Part shown: piece after piece, positions 25,166 to 38,950 of the stretch | Layout: each line of letters begins with the position of its first letter | Numbering within the stretch: the stretch's first letter is position 1 | Assembly: GCF_035083965.1 (NCBI RefSeq) | Contig: NC_089724.1 | Location: forward strand, 11,402,910-11,466,909 | Direction: 5' to 3' | Length of the DNA stretch: 64,000 bases | Origin: Branchiostoma lanceolatum | Taxonomy: Eukaryota; Chordata; Leptocardii; Amphioxiformes; Branchiostomatidae | Made by a program: the position numbers and the translations under genes | The notes under the pieces: model-generated | The model's input: only the letters and a program-made list of their open reading frames with translations | What the model was told of the DNA's origin: nothing | Database searches by the model: none

Positions 25166-27732
25166 CGCATGATATCAACCAAGCTTTGATGTGAATATTC
25201 AATATTCCAACACGTAAATCACAAGGAATAACTATGATTGCTATACAATGCACCTCTCTCCTTGTGAAAAGCACATTGGATATTTAATTTTTCCCCATTT
25301 TGTCGTGGGAAAATAGCAGATAAGGGGAGTCATTTGGCAATTCCTAAGAAGAATGTTTGGCGATTTGCTACTACAGTTTCCCCTTTCAACAAAACATCAA
25401 GCATGTAGCATTAGATTTTATTTATGTGCATGTACAATGTATTTGGGGGTGGCTGATGCGTGAACCAGTATGATCCTTGAGGTCTCCACGGGGGAGAGAT
25501 GTGCGATATGATTAAAACAAACTTTAGACATATTGCTTTTGCTAACAAATAGAGACATTGTTAATTGCGAAGGCTTCTCTCGGCCATTTATCAACCCCCG
25601 CTGCTGTCTGGGCTTCTTACTTAAAACTTCCCTTCCTCCAGACTTTGAAGTAAGTTCAGTATTTTGCCATACTGACGCCTGCTATCTGTTTGAATTTTCA
25701 CTCAACATGTAAACGAAAATAGGCTCTGTGCAGAGCGCTCTTACAGTCACTATGAATGGTGTATTTACTTTAACCAAGGCAAGGGAGACATAATGTAACT
25801 ATGTACACCTTTTAGTACTATAGCTGCTGTATATGCTGTTTTAGTGTACGCTGCCATTGGTGTCGTATATAACAATCTGTGCCATGGTACTCTGTCCTAT
25901 GGTCCGCTTTACCTTAAAACAAGGTCCTCTCAAAGAAAACGAGCATGCAATAGATAACTTAAGATCATTGGCACCGTCCTGTCTGGAAAAGGTGTCTCAT
26001 TACAAAGACTGTTCATTAGTAACCCGTGGTTCCATCAGGCCCATTGTAGTGCCACATAAACCACATCAGTCCTGAACAACAGCTACAACGATGCGCATTT
26101 ATCTTCCTTTATCACCCATTCGGTGAGAAGACAAACTGGCCATTCAACGGTGCTACGTGCGGTCATATTACCCCTGGGATGTTGTAACGCCCGCTCGTGT
26201 GGGTGAGGTTCAACTGACAATGTCACCGCTATAACCGACTAATAGAACTGCATAAACCACGCAGATGAGCTGATGAAGTCAACTATTACAATAACTGTGC
26301 TTCGTCTTAAATCGTGAGAAGTTGCAAGAAAATCAAGCAGTGAGTTAAAGTAGAGGTGCTGCGGTTCCAACAATAGGCACATAACGGCGTTAAACATATA
26401 CTCTTATGAAAATACATTGCAACCGCCCTGTAAACTTTCAAGACATTAGGACAATATGACCAGATGAAACGAAATTTCAAAATCTTGCCCGTCTAAGTTT
26501 TGTGTCTCTTTTATCTGTCCAGACTCTGATTGCCAGTCTTGGCGGGGCATTTTGCACGAAATATTTGGCAGCCTACTGACGTCTAAAATTATAGAAACAC
26601 ACTGACGTCATCATCATCATTGATATCATAAGTCCGTTTGAAGAAAGAGACTTGAAAAGACTTACAATCAGGCTAATGGTATGTAAAAGAGTTCAGGTTG
26701 GCAAGATTTTGAAACTTTGCTTCATTTTGTCCCGATGCCTTGAAAGTTTATACGGCCGTTGCACTGCATTTTCATTAAAACCTTTGTTTAACATTGCCAT
26801 TTATATAAAACACCAGGTTTCCCTTCCCAGACATCATTATCTGCCTCCGGTACTCTTTTATCGCCAGTTTGTTAACCACCCTTTGACAAGTTTCCGACGC
26901 ACTGCTAGGAGATTGCCATGATGAAAAGCATTCAGTGCATTCAAAAGGAAGGAATATTATTCGTAAGAGCCTATTGATGCCTCGTTTGAACCAGCGATGA
27001 TATTTCATGAGTATTGCGAGTATAATTGCTCCACAGGGACGTTAAACTCACGTCGTTTCTCCACAATAGCTGACGTGTGAAGCAGGCCTGCGCCCTTTCA
27101 TCATGTTGTTTTTGCAGCTCCATCAAACACTTGTTGGACGTCATACATAATGCTACAGTGGGTATTAAATGGTCTCTACGTATTGCTATCAAATGCGGTA
27201 CTACAGAAATAATTTCTCCGATGATTGAGCAACATTGTCAGACAAGTCATGTACGCTACCGGATTTGTTTGTACTATTCCGTTTGTACCATTTTAACCTT
27301 ACCCAGATTGAAAAATTTCAAGCTACAATACATTTTGTGACACGTTGGTGAATGCGTTAAATCTGCAGCTGTGACGCAAAATAATCTGATTTTTGGTATA
27401 TATTTTGAAAAGACCAACGTCAAGTCAACTAGAGTTCCACGAACACAATATCTTCACCAAATAATCAAGGCTTATTGTGAAGAGTGATTAATATTTACAT
27501 GCTATCACCTCCTGCAAATTTGATCATACACCATACCGTTTGGAAGTTATGGGGGGGGGGGTAGAATGAGTCCAGTCTAGATAGGGATAAAAAACATTTG
27601 CTGGTACAGGACTAGTATCCGGTACCAGCAACCCTCTGGGTCAAAGCACTACAGGACGAGCGCAATTCCTACCATTGTTGAACTGCTCAATGAACTCTAA
27701 ACAAACATGACTCTATTCACACTGTTGTTGTA
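25166..27732. other. Intergenic DNA, no gene seen
   Basis: No supported exon. Contains an 11-base poly-G run at 27551-27561. Confidence 0.4.
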
Positions 27733-27752
27733 ATATATATATATATATATAT
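27733..27752. repeat. (TA)n microsatellite
   Basis: About ten TA units. Confidence 0.9.
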
Positions 27753-28616
27753 AAACTTTTGGATGTACTCATGATATGAACTCTAGAAAACATTGTAATG
27801 TTCTATACCGACCGCGCCCTGCTTGTTCGGAGTCAAACTCTAATTGAATGATTGTGCAATATTTCAAATAGACTTTTCAATTGTTTTAACTGATATTCAC
27901 GGAAACTTTCAATCGTTGCCTAATTTGTAACACGCAATGCCCTATGTTGTATTTAGCCTCGCAATTCAGCCTTTTACCGGCTGCCATGAGGCCTGTCTGT
28001 CAGATGATGACGAATAAACCAGTCTACTACTACTACTACATACGATGCTAGGTTCTCTCTGAGCAGAAGAGTGGTCCGGCTGGTTATTCACATGTTTTAG
28101 GTGTTTTGTAAGGCTTTCTATTTTGTTCCCTTTCCGTTATGTCTCCAACCGTGTGTTGGACAAAAATGCCGAAACTGAACACTTTTAAAACCAACCGGAC
28201 CCACACATCTGCTTGAATTGTAGTGAGACTGCCCCATTTGTTTATCTATGTACCCCATCTGTTTATTTATACTTCTTGGCAAGGCCTTCTGCTGGCCTGT
28301 TTCGGGAACGCTGTCACATGGAATGTAATTTACAATTATCCTTACTAATTCTGCAGATTAGCTCCTGTTTTCTTTAATTAGACATCGATTGTGTAAAGCA
28401 CCATCTGAGCTCTCTACATACAAAACTTCACGACAGTCTGTTTACCCCTTTTCAAGTAATACTTGACCGAATGTCAAAACAAAAACACCCACTGCAGTTT
28501 TAAACAAGCCGCTAGGGGGCCCAAACTTACAGAACTTACTTCTTGTGGCATGAACTATCTACCACACAACTATCATGACCATGGCACTTTCAGAAAATAT
28601 GACACTAAATTTTGAA

Positions 28617-29134
28617 GCTCCGCTGCAGTACCTTAGGTACCCGCTAGAAGGCCCATTATCGAACTTGACCTTCCTTTCTATAAACCCTACCCATCCAATA
28701 AATATCATACAGATCCATCTACAGCTTCTTGAGTTATGTTGTCCACAAGAAATACACGTCCGCACAAAGCCCGCTGCAGTACCGACGGAAAATGCCTGGA
28801 GAACCATTTTTGAACTTGACCTCCGTTTTCACAACATCTACACACCTGCAAAAAATCATGAAGATCCATCAACGTTTCCGTCACTTTTTTTGCCAACATA
28901 CAAACGCACAAAAATTAAAAGTCCGCTGCAGTACTGTTGAAAAACGCAAGGTAAACTATTTTTGAACTTGACCTTCCTTTGCACAACCACTACACACCTA
29001 CCAAAAATCATAAAGATTCATCAAAGGTTTCTTGAGTTATGCTCTTGACATACATACATACAGACCCACCAAACAGCTGGCTCAACCGAAAACATAATCT
29101 TCCCCGAGTACTATAGTACACGGCGAAGATAATA
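28617..29134 (+). repeat. 151-bp tandem repeat with non-repeated tail
   Basis: Three diverged units begin with CCGCTGCAGTAC at about 28620, 28771 and 28923. Each contains GAACTTGACCTTCCTTT and a segment like ATCATGAAGATCCATCAAC. The last unit runs into a tail with CCCCGAGTACTATAGTACACGG ending in GAAGATAATAA. Short open frames on both strands follow the repeat and are not genes. Confidence 0.8.
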
Positions 29135-29489
29135 ACGCTGAATCTAATCATCAGAAATACTTCATTTGATGATATAAACGAGGACAAGTCTGTTGGATGG
29201 TTTCCTGTCATGGCAGCAGGTCGGAGATAAAGTGAGATCCAGAATGTTCGAGGCCATGGCCATCGCTCGTAATCGGAATGTTTCCCGGCGAGGCAGACCA
29301 AGGTCGGCTGCACAGAGGCTTGTTACAGCACATCTGGACTGATGCGTGGCAATGGTCACATTCCTTTAGCTCAACGCCTCTGAAATGAACTACCACTGTG
29401 GGACAGCAGACTGCCTCTTCCAATCCAAACACAAGACTGGCGGGTGGGGCCGGTTTACCATTACGTGATACTATAATTTCTCGGTATGA

Positions 29490-29605
29490 ATGTCCCTGTA
29501 CTTCAGTTGAGCTCCTGGTTCCAATTCTTTTAATCGGTAACTGGGAGACTCTGGTTGAAATCCTGGAACAGTACATCTCGATTGGGCTCCATGTTCGGGG
29601 AGGTG
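29490..29605 (+). mobile_element. SINE-like element, copy 1
   Basis: Contains GTTGAGCTCCTGGTTCCAAT and related sequence matching, in the same order, the reverse complement of 59955-60140. That other copy keeps tRNA-like Pol III boxes better. This copy is diverged, with a degraded B-box (GGTTGAAATCC). Confidence 0.55.
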
Positions 29606-29639
29606 CCTCAAGCACGTTAAGGGAGAAGCTCTAGCGACA

Positions 29640-31890
29640 CCTCCCTTTAAAAATATATCGTGCTACTGAAACAGCAAGGCAACTTTCTGCCCTATATGCC
29701 GAACGAACGAACAAATGAACATGTCAAATTGGTAAGCCATCTCGCCGCAAGGTGTCAACTGCTGACAAAGTGAACAATGAGAACCGAAGACAGTATACGT
29801 GGGCAGTCGCCAGTAGCTTGAATAGTCTGAAACGTACAGTCATGGAGCCAAAGTAACAAGTTGATAGAAGAATAGAGGGGCAGATAAGACTGCTCTCAGT
29901 TCACCAGCAATTATGGAGTCTTCGCTCCCCGTGACCTTCAATGAGCTTCCACTACCGTAACTTTCTATTGAAGTAAAGCAACATGTTATTTTAATCATAT
30001 TGAGAACCGACAATACATAATGCAAAGCAGAGTTTACCGACGCGAACTTCGTCCAGACACTATTGAAGCCTGGTTTCCCTTTCACAGGCGAGATCATAGT
30101 CAGCCATCACTGCGAAAACAAAGAAGAAACACTCTAAACCCAATACGCCAGCCAGGCCAATGCTAGTCTGAACCCTGGAAGACTTGTATCAAGGGGCGGG
30201 ACATACAGACTGTCTGTAACCTCCTAGAGTGCTTCCTCGTGTTACATCTAATCAAATCGTGGAAAATCACTCGCTGGCGGGGCAACCTTCACTGGATGGT
30301 CCTTTGATCCATAAACTGTACCTCGTATATGAAAACTTATTTCGGTTTTAGCTGATTGAATTTGCAAGAATTTGCGATAAACTTACCTGTTATGGAGAAC
30401 TAGACCAATGCAGCTGTATATTCACGTTTACTAAGAATATAGCAAAACAAACAGGAGACTACAGAAGCTGACATAATTGTTTGATGTGTCAAACGCTCCT
30501 TCTTATCCCACCTCCCCTCAAGCAATGGAGAAGTACATATATGCTTTGGTGCGTTTATAACAAAGCATAAAGACCTCCTTCTGTACCACGTGGTAACGTC
30601 CCGCAGTGTCACATTCGCCAGTCGACTACTGAGGTCGCTTCCTCATGGAGATAATAGAACTGCTACTGTAATTCGTGTTTCTTTCACGGTAACTTTGTGG
30701 TCACGGTTTTCACGGTCACTTCTGTACCGTGAACTTATCATCACCGGCGTAAAAAAGAAATCGTCTTTCACCCCCCTCCCCATCTCTCTACAACAACTAG
30801 CGCTTAGTATAAGATACTAGTACCAAGGAGGTCGCTAGTACCTACTTCTCCTCATCCTTCCCCACAAGGGAAGTGCACGTGCCACCACCGTGAAGTTAGA
30901 GTTCAGTGAAAATGTCCAATGTGAAATTTTGCTACCGTGAAGATAAGGTGAATTACTTCCTGTTTCCACCACAATGTACAATGCACAGCAACCTTTGTAG
31001 TAAATTCGCTACATATTCGTAATGCTAATAGATTGAGATATAAAAGGCAATTATTGCAATCACTCTTGGTTTCATCACTTTATAACCCATTTAAATGAGG
31101 TAGAAGAGACTTCTTGCAGCTTTATTCTAATTGGCTCACTGAATAATAGTTATATTGTATTATATTCTTATGGCAGTTACTATAACATTGCAGACGTTTT
31201 TGTCTATATGTCTGCTATTCTATAGTTTAACAATATGACTGATACAAACACTCATAATTCAGAGGTAATGTAACTGTTGGGCCTATTCTAAAGACATCTC
31301 TTGATCGCTTAAGATCATTATAGATAATATTCATTTATTTCAAATACCAATCTACAACAACTCTATCTTTTAGCAAAAAGTATATTCTTAAACCAGTGTG
31401 ACGTCTTTATCACTCTACCAATAGAAGTTCACAGTGGTAGACCTCTTCTGTATTTATAGATTGGCAACATTTATGTTCTCGCAATAGAAAGATTCTTAGG
31501 TTAAAGCGTTTCAGCATTTTTTTATATTCTTATTGTGAAATGTTAACTACATCACATCTTTCACAATTTATAGAACGCAGACCATGTCATTAAGGAAGAC
31601 ATGATTTCATACATCCTACGCCTATAATAGCTTAAACTGCATTATTTACAAGATGTTTCCGTAATGCAACTAATACAACAGATATTGCTTCAATTTTGCT
31701 TGTCTGTCAGCTAGATATGCCAGAAAGTGACTGATGATATGAAATCTTTATCAATGACCTTGTTGAGAATGTTTATTGTTGGGTTGAACTTCTACATATC
31801 TAGTTATAACTGTATTAAACACTAGCAAGCAATAGTCACACGTGCTGCACTTTGCTGCGTTTTCGAACACATGCACGTGTTGATAAGCGG
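29640..31890. other. Intergenic DNA, no gene seen
   Basis: No coding signal. The stretch 30990-31810 is notably AT-rich and without recognisable repeats. Confidence 0.4.
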
Positions 31891-31897
31891 GATATTG

Positions 31898-32004
31898 GTA
31901 TAAATATCAGCACCCGAGCAGTGATAACAGCATTCCGACCCGGACAGCCAGCTGGAGACGTCTGTACGTATACGATATGAAGACATGTGGAGAGAACACA
32001 AAGG
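31898..32004 (+). promoter_or_regulatory. Candidate promoter and first exon of an unidentified transcript
   Basis: TATAAATA near 31898 is followed, about 75 bases on, by an ATG with a nine-codon open stretch (MKTCGENTK) running into the donor GTACGT. The layout copies the promoter-exon units of the two calcitonin-type genes. No matching downstream coding exon was found. It could be an alternative first exon of gene B or chance. Confidence 0.25.
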
Positions 32005-32454
32005 TACGTGAAAAAGTATTGCCAATCTTCATACAATGATTTTTTAAAAAGCGAACAGGGAATCCACATGTATTACGGATGTGGAGATTGTAATGAATCT
32101 GTAATATACATGGACTCATTTTGCCCTTGGGTAAAATGGGGCACTACTTATCGCGCAGTAACCTGTCATAAAAAGTTGACACAAAATTCCACGATGACTG
32201 ATTTGGCGCTTATCCATGTTGAACTCGGTCACGTACAACTAGGTTACAAGTAAATAATGCAACTTCTTGGCGACGCAGAGGCTGGGGGTATGCTATTGTT
32301 TTACCCTTAAAGAAAACGGGACACTACATAATTGTCGTATATGTCCTCCGCTAGAACGTTTTCGAAGAGCGCATATTTTTCTGTAGGTGTTTTTTTTTAG
32401 TAATCCGATGCACTAATCGGTTGTTTTTGGATTAACATGGACATTTAGTTGTGG

Positions 32455-32968
32455 TTTTTTTTTTTTTTTTATTCAAACAGTTAAACAGAAATACAGAGTG
32501 ACAAAAGGGGGCGCACTCAAGTGCAAGACTTATTTTGACGCTACCCCTTACATAAAAAAAACATACATATTTTACAGAGAGAAATCAAGTACAAGTGAAA
32601 AGCAAAGGAAAATCACATCAGACAGAAAATAATACATTGTACTTAATATTACAAGAAAGGATAAGCGCAAGTCCAGTTTCCCACCCACTGATGAAATAGT
32701 TGGACACATTACAAAAAAATGCCAGGACAACTGTGTTTTAAAAACGCTTAGTTGTAGTGATGAAGTTTTGGGTTGTTAATAGAATATTGGAGTTAACAAC
32801 AGATGAATGTGAAGGACTACCACGGAGTAAAACGGAAACTTTAGCGTTGTCCGATAATGATGGGAAGTTAAGGGTGTGTCCTAAGAGCCTGGAGAGTTTG
32901 CCGAGGAGGGTTGAGCGTTGGGCATTGTACATAGGGCAGTGGAGTAAATAATGTGGTTGTTGGGCCAA
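32455..32968 (-). mobile_element. LINE 3' fragment (end of reverse-transcriptase ORF, 3' UTR, poly-A)
   Basis: On the minus strand an open frame of about 75 codons carries HYLLHCPMYNAQRSTLL, the Cys/His motif found after the reverse transcriptase of many LINEs. It ends in FITTTKRF and a stop at 32738. A 3' UTR follows and ends in a 16-base A run (plus-strand T run 32455-32470). The copy is 5'-truncated. The clade was not determined. Confidence 0.75.
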
Positions 32969-33356
32969 TATACATCAGATCAATATTCATCAAATGCACT
33001 TTTTTGATAAAACCGATACCATAAAAATGTTTGTCAATGTGAAAAGATCTGACTGACGGTTGTGCTGATATTTCCCCTATAGCATCGTCGCACCTGTATT
33101 TGACTTCATTATGCCATATAACGATTCCACAGAAGAACATTCAAAAGTATAAGGCTATTTCCAGCCGTATGTACACAGTCGGGCTCATTAGACAATTTTG
33201 ATTCACTTTCCATATATATCTTTTGATTGCTACCAATTACCGTGTGCATTGGCCCATATTGGTACAAAGGTACAGCGACTTTCGTAAGGTCTTAACATGC
33301 AAACAACAAAAAATGGGATACACAAAGATTAATTTACGTACAAGTATATGAATAAT

Positions 33357-33700
33357 TCAACATGTCGAGTTTAACCTATCACTAACACTACTAGTTCTAA
33401 GATCTAAACATTCTTTGATATATTTACCTATTTGTACACAGTAAGGGTTGTCTCCTTCTAGAATGTATTTCAATTTATCTATAGCAAATTCTGTTGAGCA
33501 AGCGGAAAGAAGGTTGAACAGCTTTGAGTGTTTATCATGATATCGTGTATCAGTACAATGTTCACCAATGCTTTTGCAGCAGACACAACTTTTCATAGAA
33601 AAGAAACCATTAACTTGCGACTGAGGAGAAGAGAGCATTTCAAGCAGGTGACCCTTCTCAATATAATGAATGACATCCAGATTGGGTTTCTTGTATTTCC
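33357..33700 (-). mobile_element. Probable LINE ORF C-terminal remnant
   Basis: A minus-strand frame contains CVCC, a His/Asp stretch and then FAIDKLKYILEGDNP followed by GKYIKECLDLR. This order resembles the tail of L1-like ORF2 proteins after the reverse transcriptase. It is diverged; I cannot exclude a host exon. Confidence 0.45.
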
Positions 33701-33734
33701 CCAGTGTGGAGTAAACGTTATGATTAGGGCTTAA

Positions 33735-34637
33735 TCATTTGCTCTTTTTCCGATCTTTCAAATGCTTGAAACGTAATGCACTCTCTCCATATGTCTCTGA
33801 CATTGTCTAGCCTTTGACATAAAGCACTAATATTGATAATGCAATCTGGATTAGATCTGGTTAGGAAATCAGATTTGCCATTCACAGTCGGTCGACATGG
33901 GTCAAGGAGCTATAAAAACGGAATTTGGAAGCCCTTCCCAGACCCCTTGTTCCTAGAATTCCTTGAATTGTTGTCGAAGCTTTGAAAACGTTCTTCCCGT
34001 GAAGGGCCAGACCAATTAGGTAATTACTTAATAGGGTGAAATTAGCTCTTCTTGCGGGTACGTGCCGGTATATCCATGTGCCATGGACACAGGCTTATCC
34101 ACGGCGTGCTTGGTCCAAGTTAGAGTCCAACGTTTGCAGCGTTTGCGTAAAACTTTAAGCTTTAAGTCTAAAAAATTATTGCGGAAACTTGAACAAAGTT
34201 GTTGTTGAGGGGAATCTCCACCATCTCCTTTAAGTAAAAAAATAAGAGCGATGGGTGAAATCTAAACATCGATCTGAAGACAACGAGTCAAGTTGATTCT
34301 CAGTCTTCCGTGCAGGTTTAATCTTAAGAAAGATAACGATGTAGAATATCTATGTAATGTCATATCTGACCGTGCCAGGAATCTATTCCTGTCATGTTTT
34401 CTTTGATTGGTCATCCGTTACCCGTGACTGACATGATATGGGAAGGGCCTGATCATGTGGCGAACTTTTTCGAAATATACGGCTGAACTTGACAACTTCC
34501 AAAACTCCTGCGCTCCCATTTGGGACAATCCAGGAGGACACTTTCAGCCTGTGGTCTTGATGTCAAAGTTTCTCTAGATCTTTATTTCTGTATCCATTCA
34601 TAGATATGTCACCAACATGGCAGGAACACTTGTAGTC
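33735..34637. other. Intergenic DNA, no gene seen
   Basis: No supported feature. Confidence 0.4.
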
Positions 34638-34915
34638 GCATTTATGCTTCGGCCCCAATTGGGAAAAGGAGCCCCACCGGGTAGTTCACGGGCTGTGTTT
34701 AAGCTCTTTCGGGCGTGACCTCTACGTGGCCCCGTCGGACACCCTGCGGTTGCCGGGCTATTCTTGGGCCCGGGCGGGATCCCGAATGAATTCAACTCAG
34801 ACTTAAATTGAACGCGGGACCCGGTAACAAATAGACACGTTGCTGAACCCCCGCCCCCGTACCCGGCAGTCTGACTGGCACTGGCGCAATTGGGCCAAGG
34901 CATTAGTGGGTTATA
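34638..34915. repeat. GC-rich block, probable repeat element
   Basis: A sharply bounded GC-rich stretch in AT-rich DNA. It has GGCCCCAATTGGG near the left edge and CGCAATTGGGCC near the right edge, which are partly inverted copies of each other. The 101-codon minus-strand frame across it is Gly/Pro-rich and has no recognised domain. A non-autonomous transposon is the likeliest reading. Confidence 0.4.
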
Positions 34916-34919
34916 TTGG

Positions 34920-37040
34920 TAAATACGAAACTGTTACAACACAGCCTCGGCCAGCATCAAAGAGCGCTCTCCTGCTGTAGTAGTGCACCTTCAGTATGTC
35001 ATGATGTCCAGCAGATACGGTACTATGCATGTTTTGTCTTTTTATAGTCTCTGTCCATAACGCGGACAGCATGTCCATTCTATTATTCGTCTTAAAAGAA
35101 TTTGACTCGCAATGTATCTACGTTTCATTGACCAGGATGACCGACACATTAGTGTTGTTGTTTCACTGGGAGTTGCATGCAACAGAAGCTAGATATAACT
35201 TTTACTACAAGAATATTGATAGTACCCAAACCATATTGTGGATAACATACTCTTTCAAGTGTGGCTATAATATCACAAGCGATTTAACGTTTGGAAAGGA
35301 ATAGATTTAGAAATCTTTTTTTCGTACCCCGAAGGCCTCGATTTGCATTTGTTCAATCAAGCATATTTGTTTTGAAGATTACGTTCAAGGTGAAGGTTAG
35401 ATAAAAACAATATTGCAGCTCTTGCTCACATCTCGACTATGTGGAAGAACTATCTATTTGACTGTTTTAGGAGATTGTGATAAGTAGCAAAGTAAAACAT
35501 AATTAAAACGCAACTTTAAACGCCATGAAATGACGTGAGTCATATATTTAGTATCTTATAATGAGGAACATCACAGCGACTTTGAATCGTTTTTGGGGAG
35601 GGGGTGATATTGTAAAGGTAAATGGTTTTAACTGTACGCAGTACACTACATGGGCATCCCGCAATTATATCGTGAATTCACAGCAAAACTCACCAACCAA
35701 ACTGCTTTAAAATCAAACATCTCCTCTCATAAGGGTCAATAACAACCATTAAAGGTTATGTTTTATTTATTTCATCAAAATACATCAACATCATTGTTGG
35801 CAAAAGTTTTGAAAATAGGCATACTTTTACTTCATAAATCTTCAAGAGATCGTTGCAACAATGACTCGGCAAAAACCTGCTTCTGCAATGTTGCCTATGC
35901 ATAAATGTTTATTTTAGTCTCATTTTACTGACATAGAGAGAACATGTGAAACACATTCTCAGAAAAGGCATCCCGGAAGTGTAAATGAAAGGATGTGGAG
36001 AGGAATATGCAGTAGATTTAAATGAGGTTTTGTTTAGGGAACGTTAGAATCAAGAAAGGTACACAAAAATCCTAAAATCCATCCTGTAATATACCAACTC
36101 TCATGATCATCCTGCAAGACTGGCGTCATCGTTTGAATAATGATGAGCGATGCAAGTCTATTGCTTATTTAAAAAAGATCCACATTAATAGAGCCCTTCC
36201 ACTGGAGTAATTGGCCTGCCCAATCCAGCTGTTGTTGATTGCCATAACTACGTGACACATGCCAGCAATGGGGCCGCACTCGTCCTGGCCCCACGCAGTG
36301 AATGACGAACCGCTTGGAGCATTGATGAGCCGCTGCCAACTAAGGAATTCAAATTTCGTTATTTTTTCTTTAAGACAAGCCTAAGGGCAGAACATGACGA
36401 ATGGTCCCTCTTGTTCCCATGACTACTAGTACCACTGCCTAGAGTTAACGACCCGCCCAAGTGTTTCAGTGTTTTGTTGGCTTTGGAAAGGTTAGGATGG
36501 GACAAGTTGGATGAGAACTACAAGTCATGAAACTGCCAACACAGGTCTATATAATGGAGAGTAATAATAAGAAGGCCACTGTTTTTCATGCCGATCATTT
36601 TGCTTAGTCACTTTGCCACGTCATCGCAATAGGACAGGTCTGTCACGTAGCCGCTGGAGTCTCGGTCCAAAGAGTTATTCTGTGGTGGACTCTTGTAGTA
36701 AAGGCAATCAGGCGCATGTCTCCAGCGGTATGGCTACACACGTGCATGTATGGAGGAGTGACTCCGAACATCCGTTTACTTCTGTGTTGTTTCCAAGGAG
36801 ATTGACGAGGCATCTTCCCGCTGACATTGTCACCTTACATTAGCCGGGCGCCTTTATACCAAAGGGACCGATGATCAACAGCTCGACTACGCCACGCACA
36901 CTGTCTCCGTCGACTTGTGGATCCAGTCTCAAAACACTTTGTGCGTAGGGCAGACGTACAGGAAGTTGCAAAAGCGCAAGGCATGATTGATGGCAAGCGT
37001 ACGTCATTTCCGGTCTCACCACGAATGGGAGTGTTAGCTA
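34920..37040. other. Intergenic DNA, no gene seen
   Basis: A plus-strand frame at 35029-35304 follows an acceptor-like pyrimidine tract but has no domain or donor and is taken as chance. Confidence 0.35.
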
Positions 37041-37042
37041 GG

Positions 37043-37158
37043 TATAAATGCCGCGGTTATTGGACCATAGCTAGACGATAAGACCAGGTGTACGGCAGAC
37101 GAACTGCAGCGGAGGCTGCTGAGAGGATTGAGAAAAGCAGTGCGCCACTCTTCAACAG
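37043..37158 (+). promoter_or_regulatory. TATA box and non-coding first exon of calcitonin-type gene B
   Basis: TATAAAT at 37043-37049 precedes a GC-richer exon (about 37072-37158) ending in TTCAACAG with donor GTACGT. The coding exon at 42717 has a good acceptor 15 bases before its ATG, so an upstream non-coding exon is required. This unit is the best candidate. Confidence 0.5.
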
Positions 37159-38950
37159 GTACGTGTCGACTACCGGACGGTTTTACAATCTTCTCAAGCT
37201 ACATCTACTATTAGCAGTGTCTATTTCTACCAAGTCTTTCGTTGTTTCATTGAATTTCCTTGGTGAACATCATCTTCCTCTGAAAAATGTCGTAGTCCTG
37301 TTAATCCAGTGCTGTCGGAATGGAGAATTGTCTTCTTTTCTTTTCTCTCCCAGGAACTTCTCTCCTAAATCCGTGTCGAAGACCCCATTCTTTAAACATT
37401 ATTTCATACGATTCAAACGATTTGGCATTTTGAGCCAATGTCCTTGTCTACTGGCCTTTTGAGTAAAACATGTGCATATGATGTCCCCGCCCCGTGTTTG
37501 AACGTCTATCTTAAAAGGACACTGACGTGACGATTAGCTTCAGAGCCTGCGGGGATCGGACGCAGATGAGAAAGTCTGTTTTCTTCAACGAGTTTGTTAA
37601 AAGTAAAGGGCTTTCTTCATCTTTAAACAAGCTATGCGGCTGTGTGTTGCAAAATGCTGACCAGGTCCATGTTTTCCGGGCCGCGCGGCGCCGTACCGGT
37701 TGCAAAGCCGGAGGTACAGACACACGCAGATGTCACAACGCAAGTTTGCTGCTTAGATTGGAGCTGTCGCTGCCTTGTGAGGTTTCCTCGTAGTGACTGT
37801 ATAGTGTCTACAGAAATGTCCAAGAACGATTTTACTAATGCATTCTTATTTGCCCTGCCATTTCTAAACCAATGGGGTCCCTCTGTACCAAAACGCCGGT
37901 GAGTCTTCATCCTCTTGGCTAGCTGTAACGAGGTAACGCAATAAGAAAACAAGAGGCTGGAAGGTAGATAACATTCATTATATCATTATCATTATCAAAG
38001 ACACTTGATTGAATAATGTCTGTTTTCTGCACATTCTGGGTAGATAAATTGTTAGCATCTCTGGACGCCTCTCAAAATTGCTTACCGAATCGGGGTGTGG
38101 AGAAGCATTTCACAAAGCTACCATTGCCTTTTAATTGATGCAAGTCATATCGTGTTATCTCGATCATTCCTACGGCTACGTAGAAGCAAGGAACCTAATT
38201 TCGCTAAGTGAAACTGTGTGACCATTAAGTACATTTTGCTTTGTATAACTTCTATTTTTGCGTTCACGATATTATCCTGCACGGCGGGCGTCGATGGACA
38301 TCATGTGGCGACCAATAGCTGCAAAGTTGCTAAATATGGTGATGTGCTCAGAAAAGAATCTTCTGATGTTAATCTGCCGGTAAACTGATCTAATCGTTTC
38401 ACCATATCTTGAAGTCAATCATTATCAAATCCAAAATAGATCTGCCTAAAGACACCGTGTTTTGAGGTTTTATCAAACTTCCTTTTCGGGAACTACACCG
38501 AGTTTCATTTTCATTAGGATAACTCTGAGTCGTTTCCAGATGAGTTTTTGCTGATGCACAGTTACATGCTGCGGTTCATCTTTTATCTTAACTACATGTA
38601 CATCTATATCTATTTCAATTAAATGTCGAACTCGATTGTAAATAGACATTACAATATGAATAACCCTCGAGACAGTGAGATGCATATGGAATATAATACG
38701 GTGGTTTTTCGCACCGCACTCTGAAATCCTTCTGGCACTTTTTGTCAGGCAGTTACAGTTATTTCCGTTCCTATCAATGGGCGTCGCCTTATGATTTACT
38801 TCTTGGCTGGATGGAAGCATTTAATTTTCACGCAAGTCATTTGTCACTGTACGATCGTAGCTCATGATGACCTTTCATTTAACATTATATGCTGATTGCT
38901 CCCGTTCAGGTGTTCCCACATGGCACTATCCACCCAACTATAGATGTAAC

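Noticed and set aside
28705-28965. Overlapping frames in the 28.6-29.1 kb repeat
   Set aside because: They recur with the 151-bp unit and lack coding features.
34598-34903. 101-codon Gly/Pro-rich minus-strand frame
   Set aside because: Explained by the GC-rich block, which lowers stop frequency.
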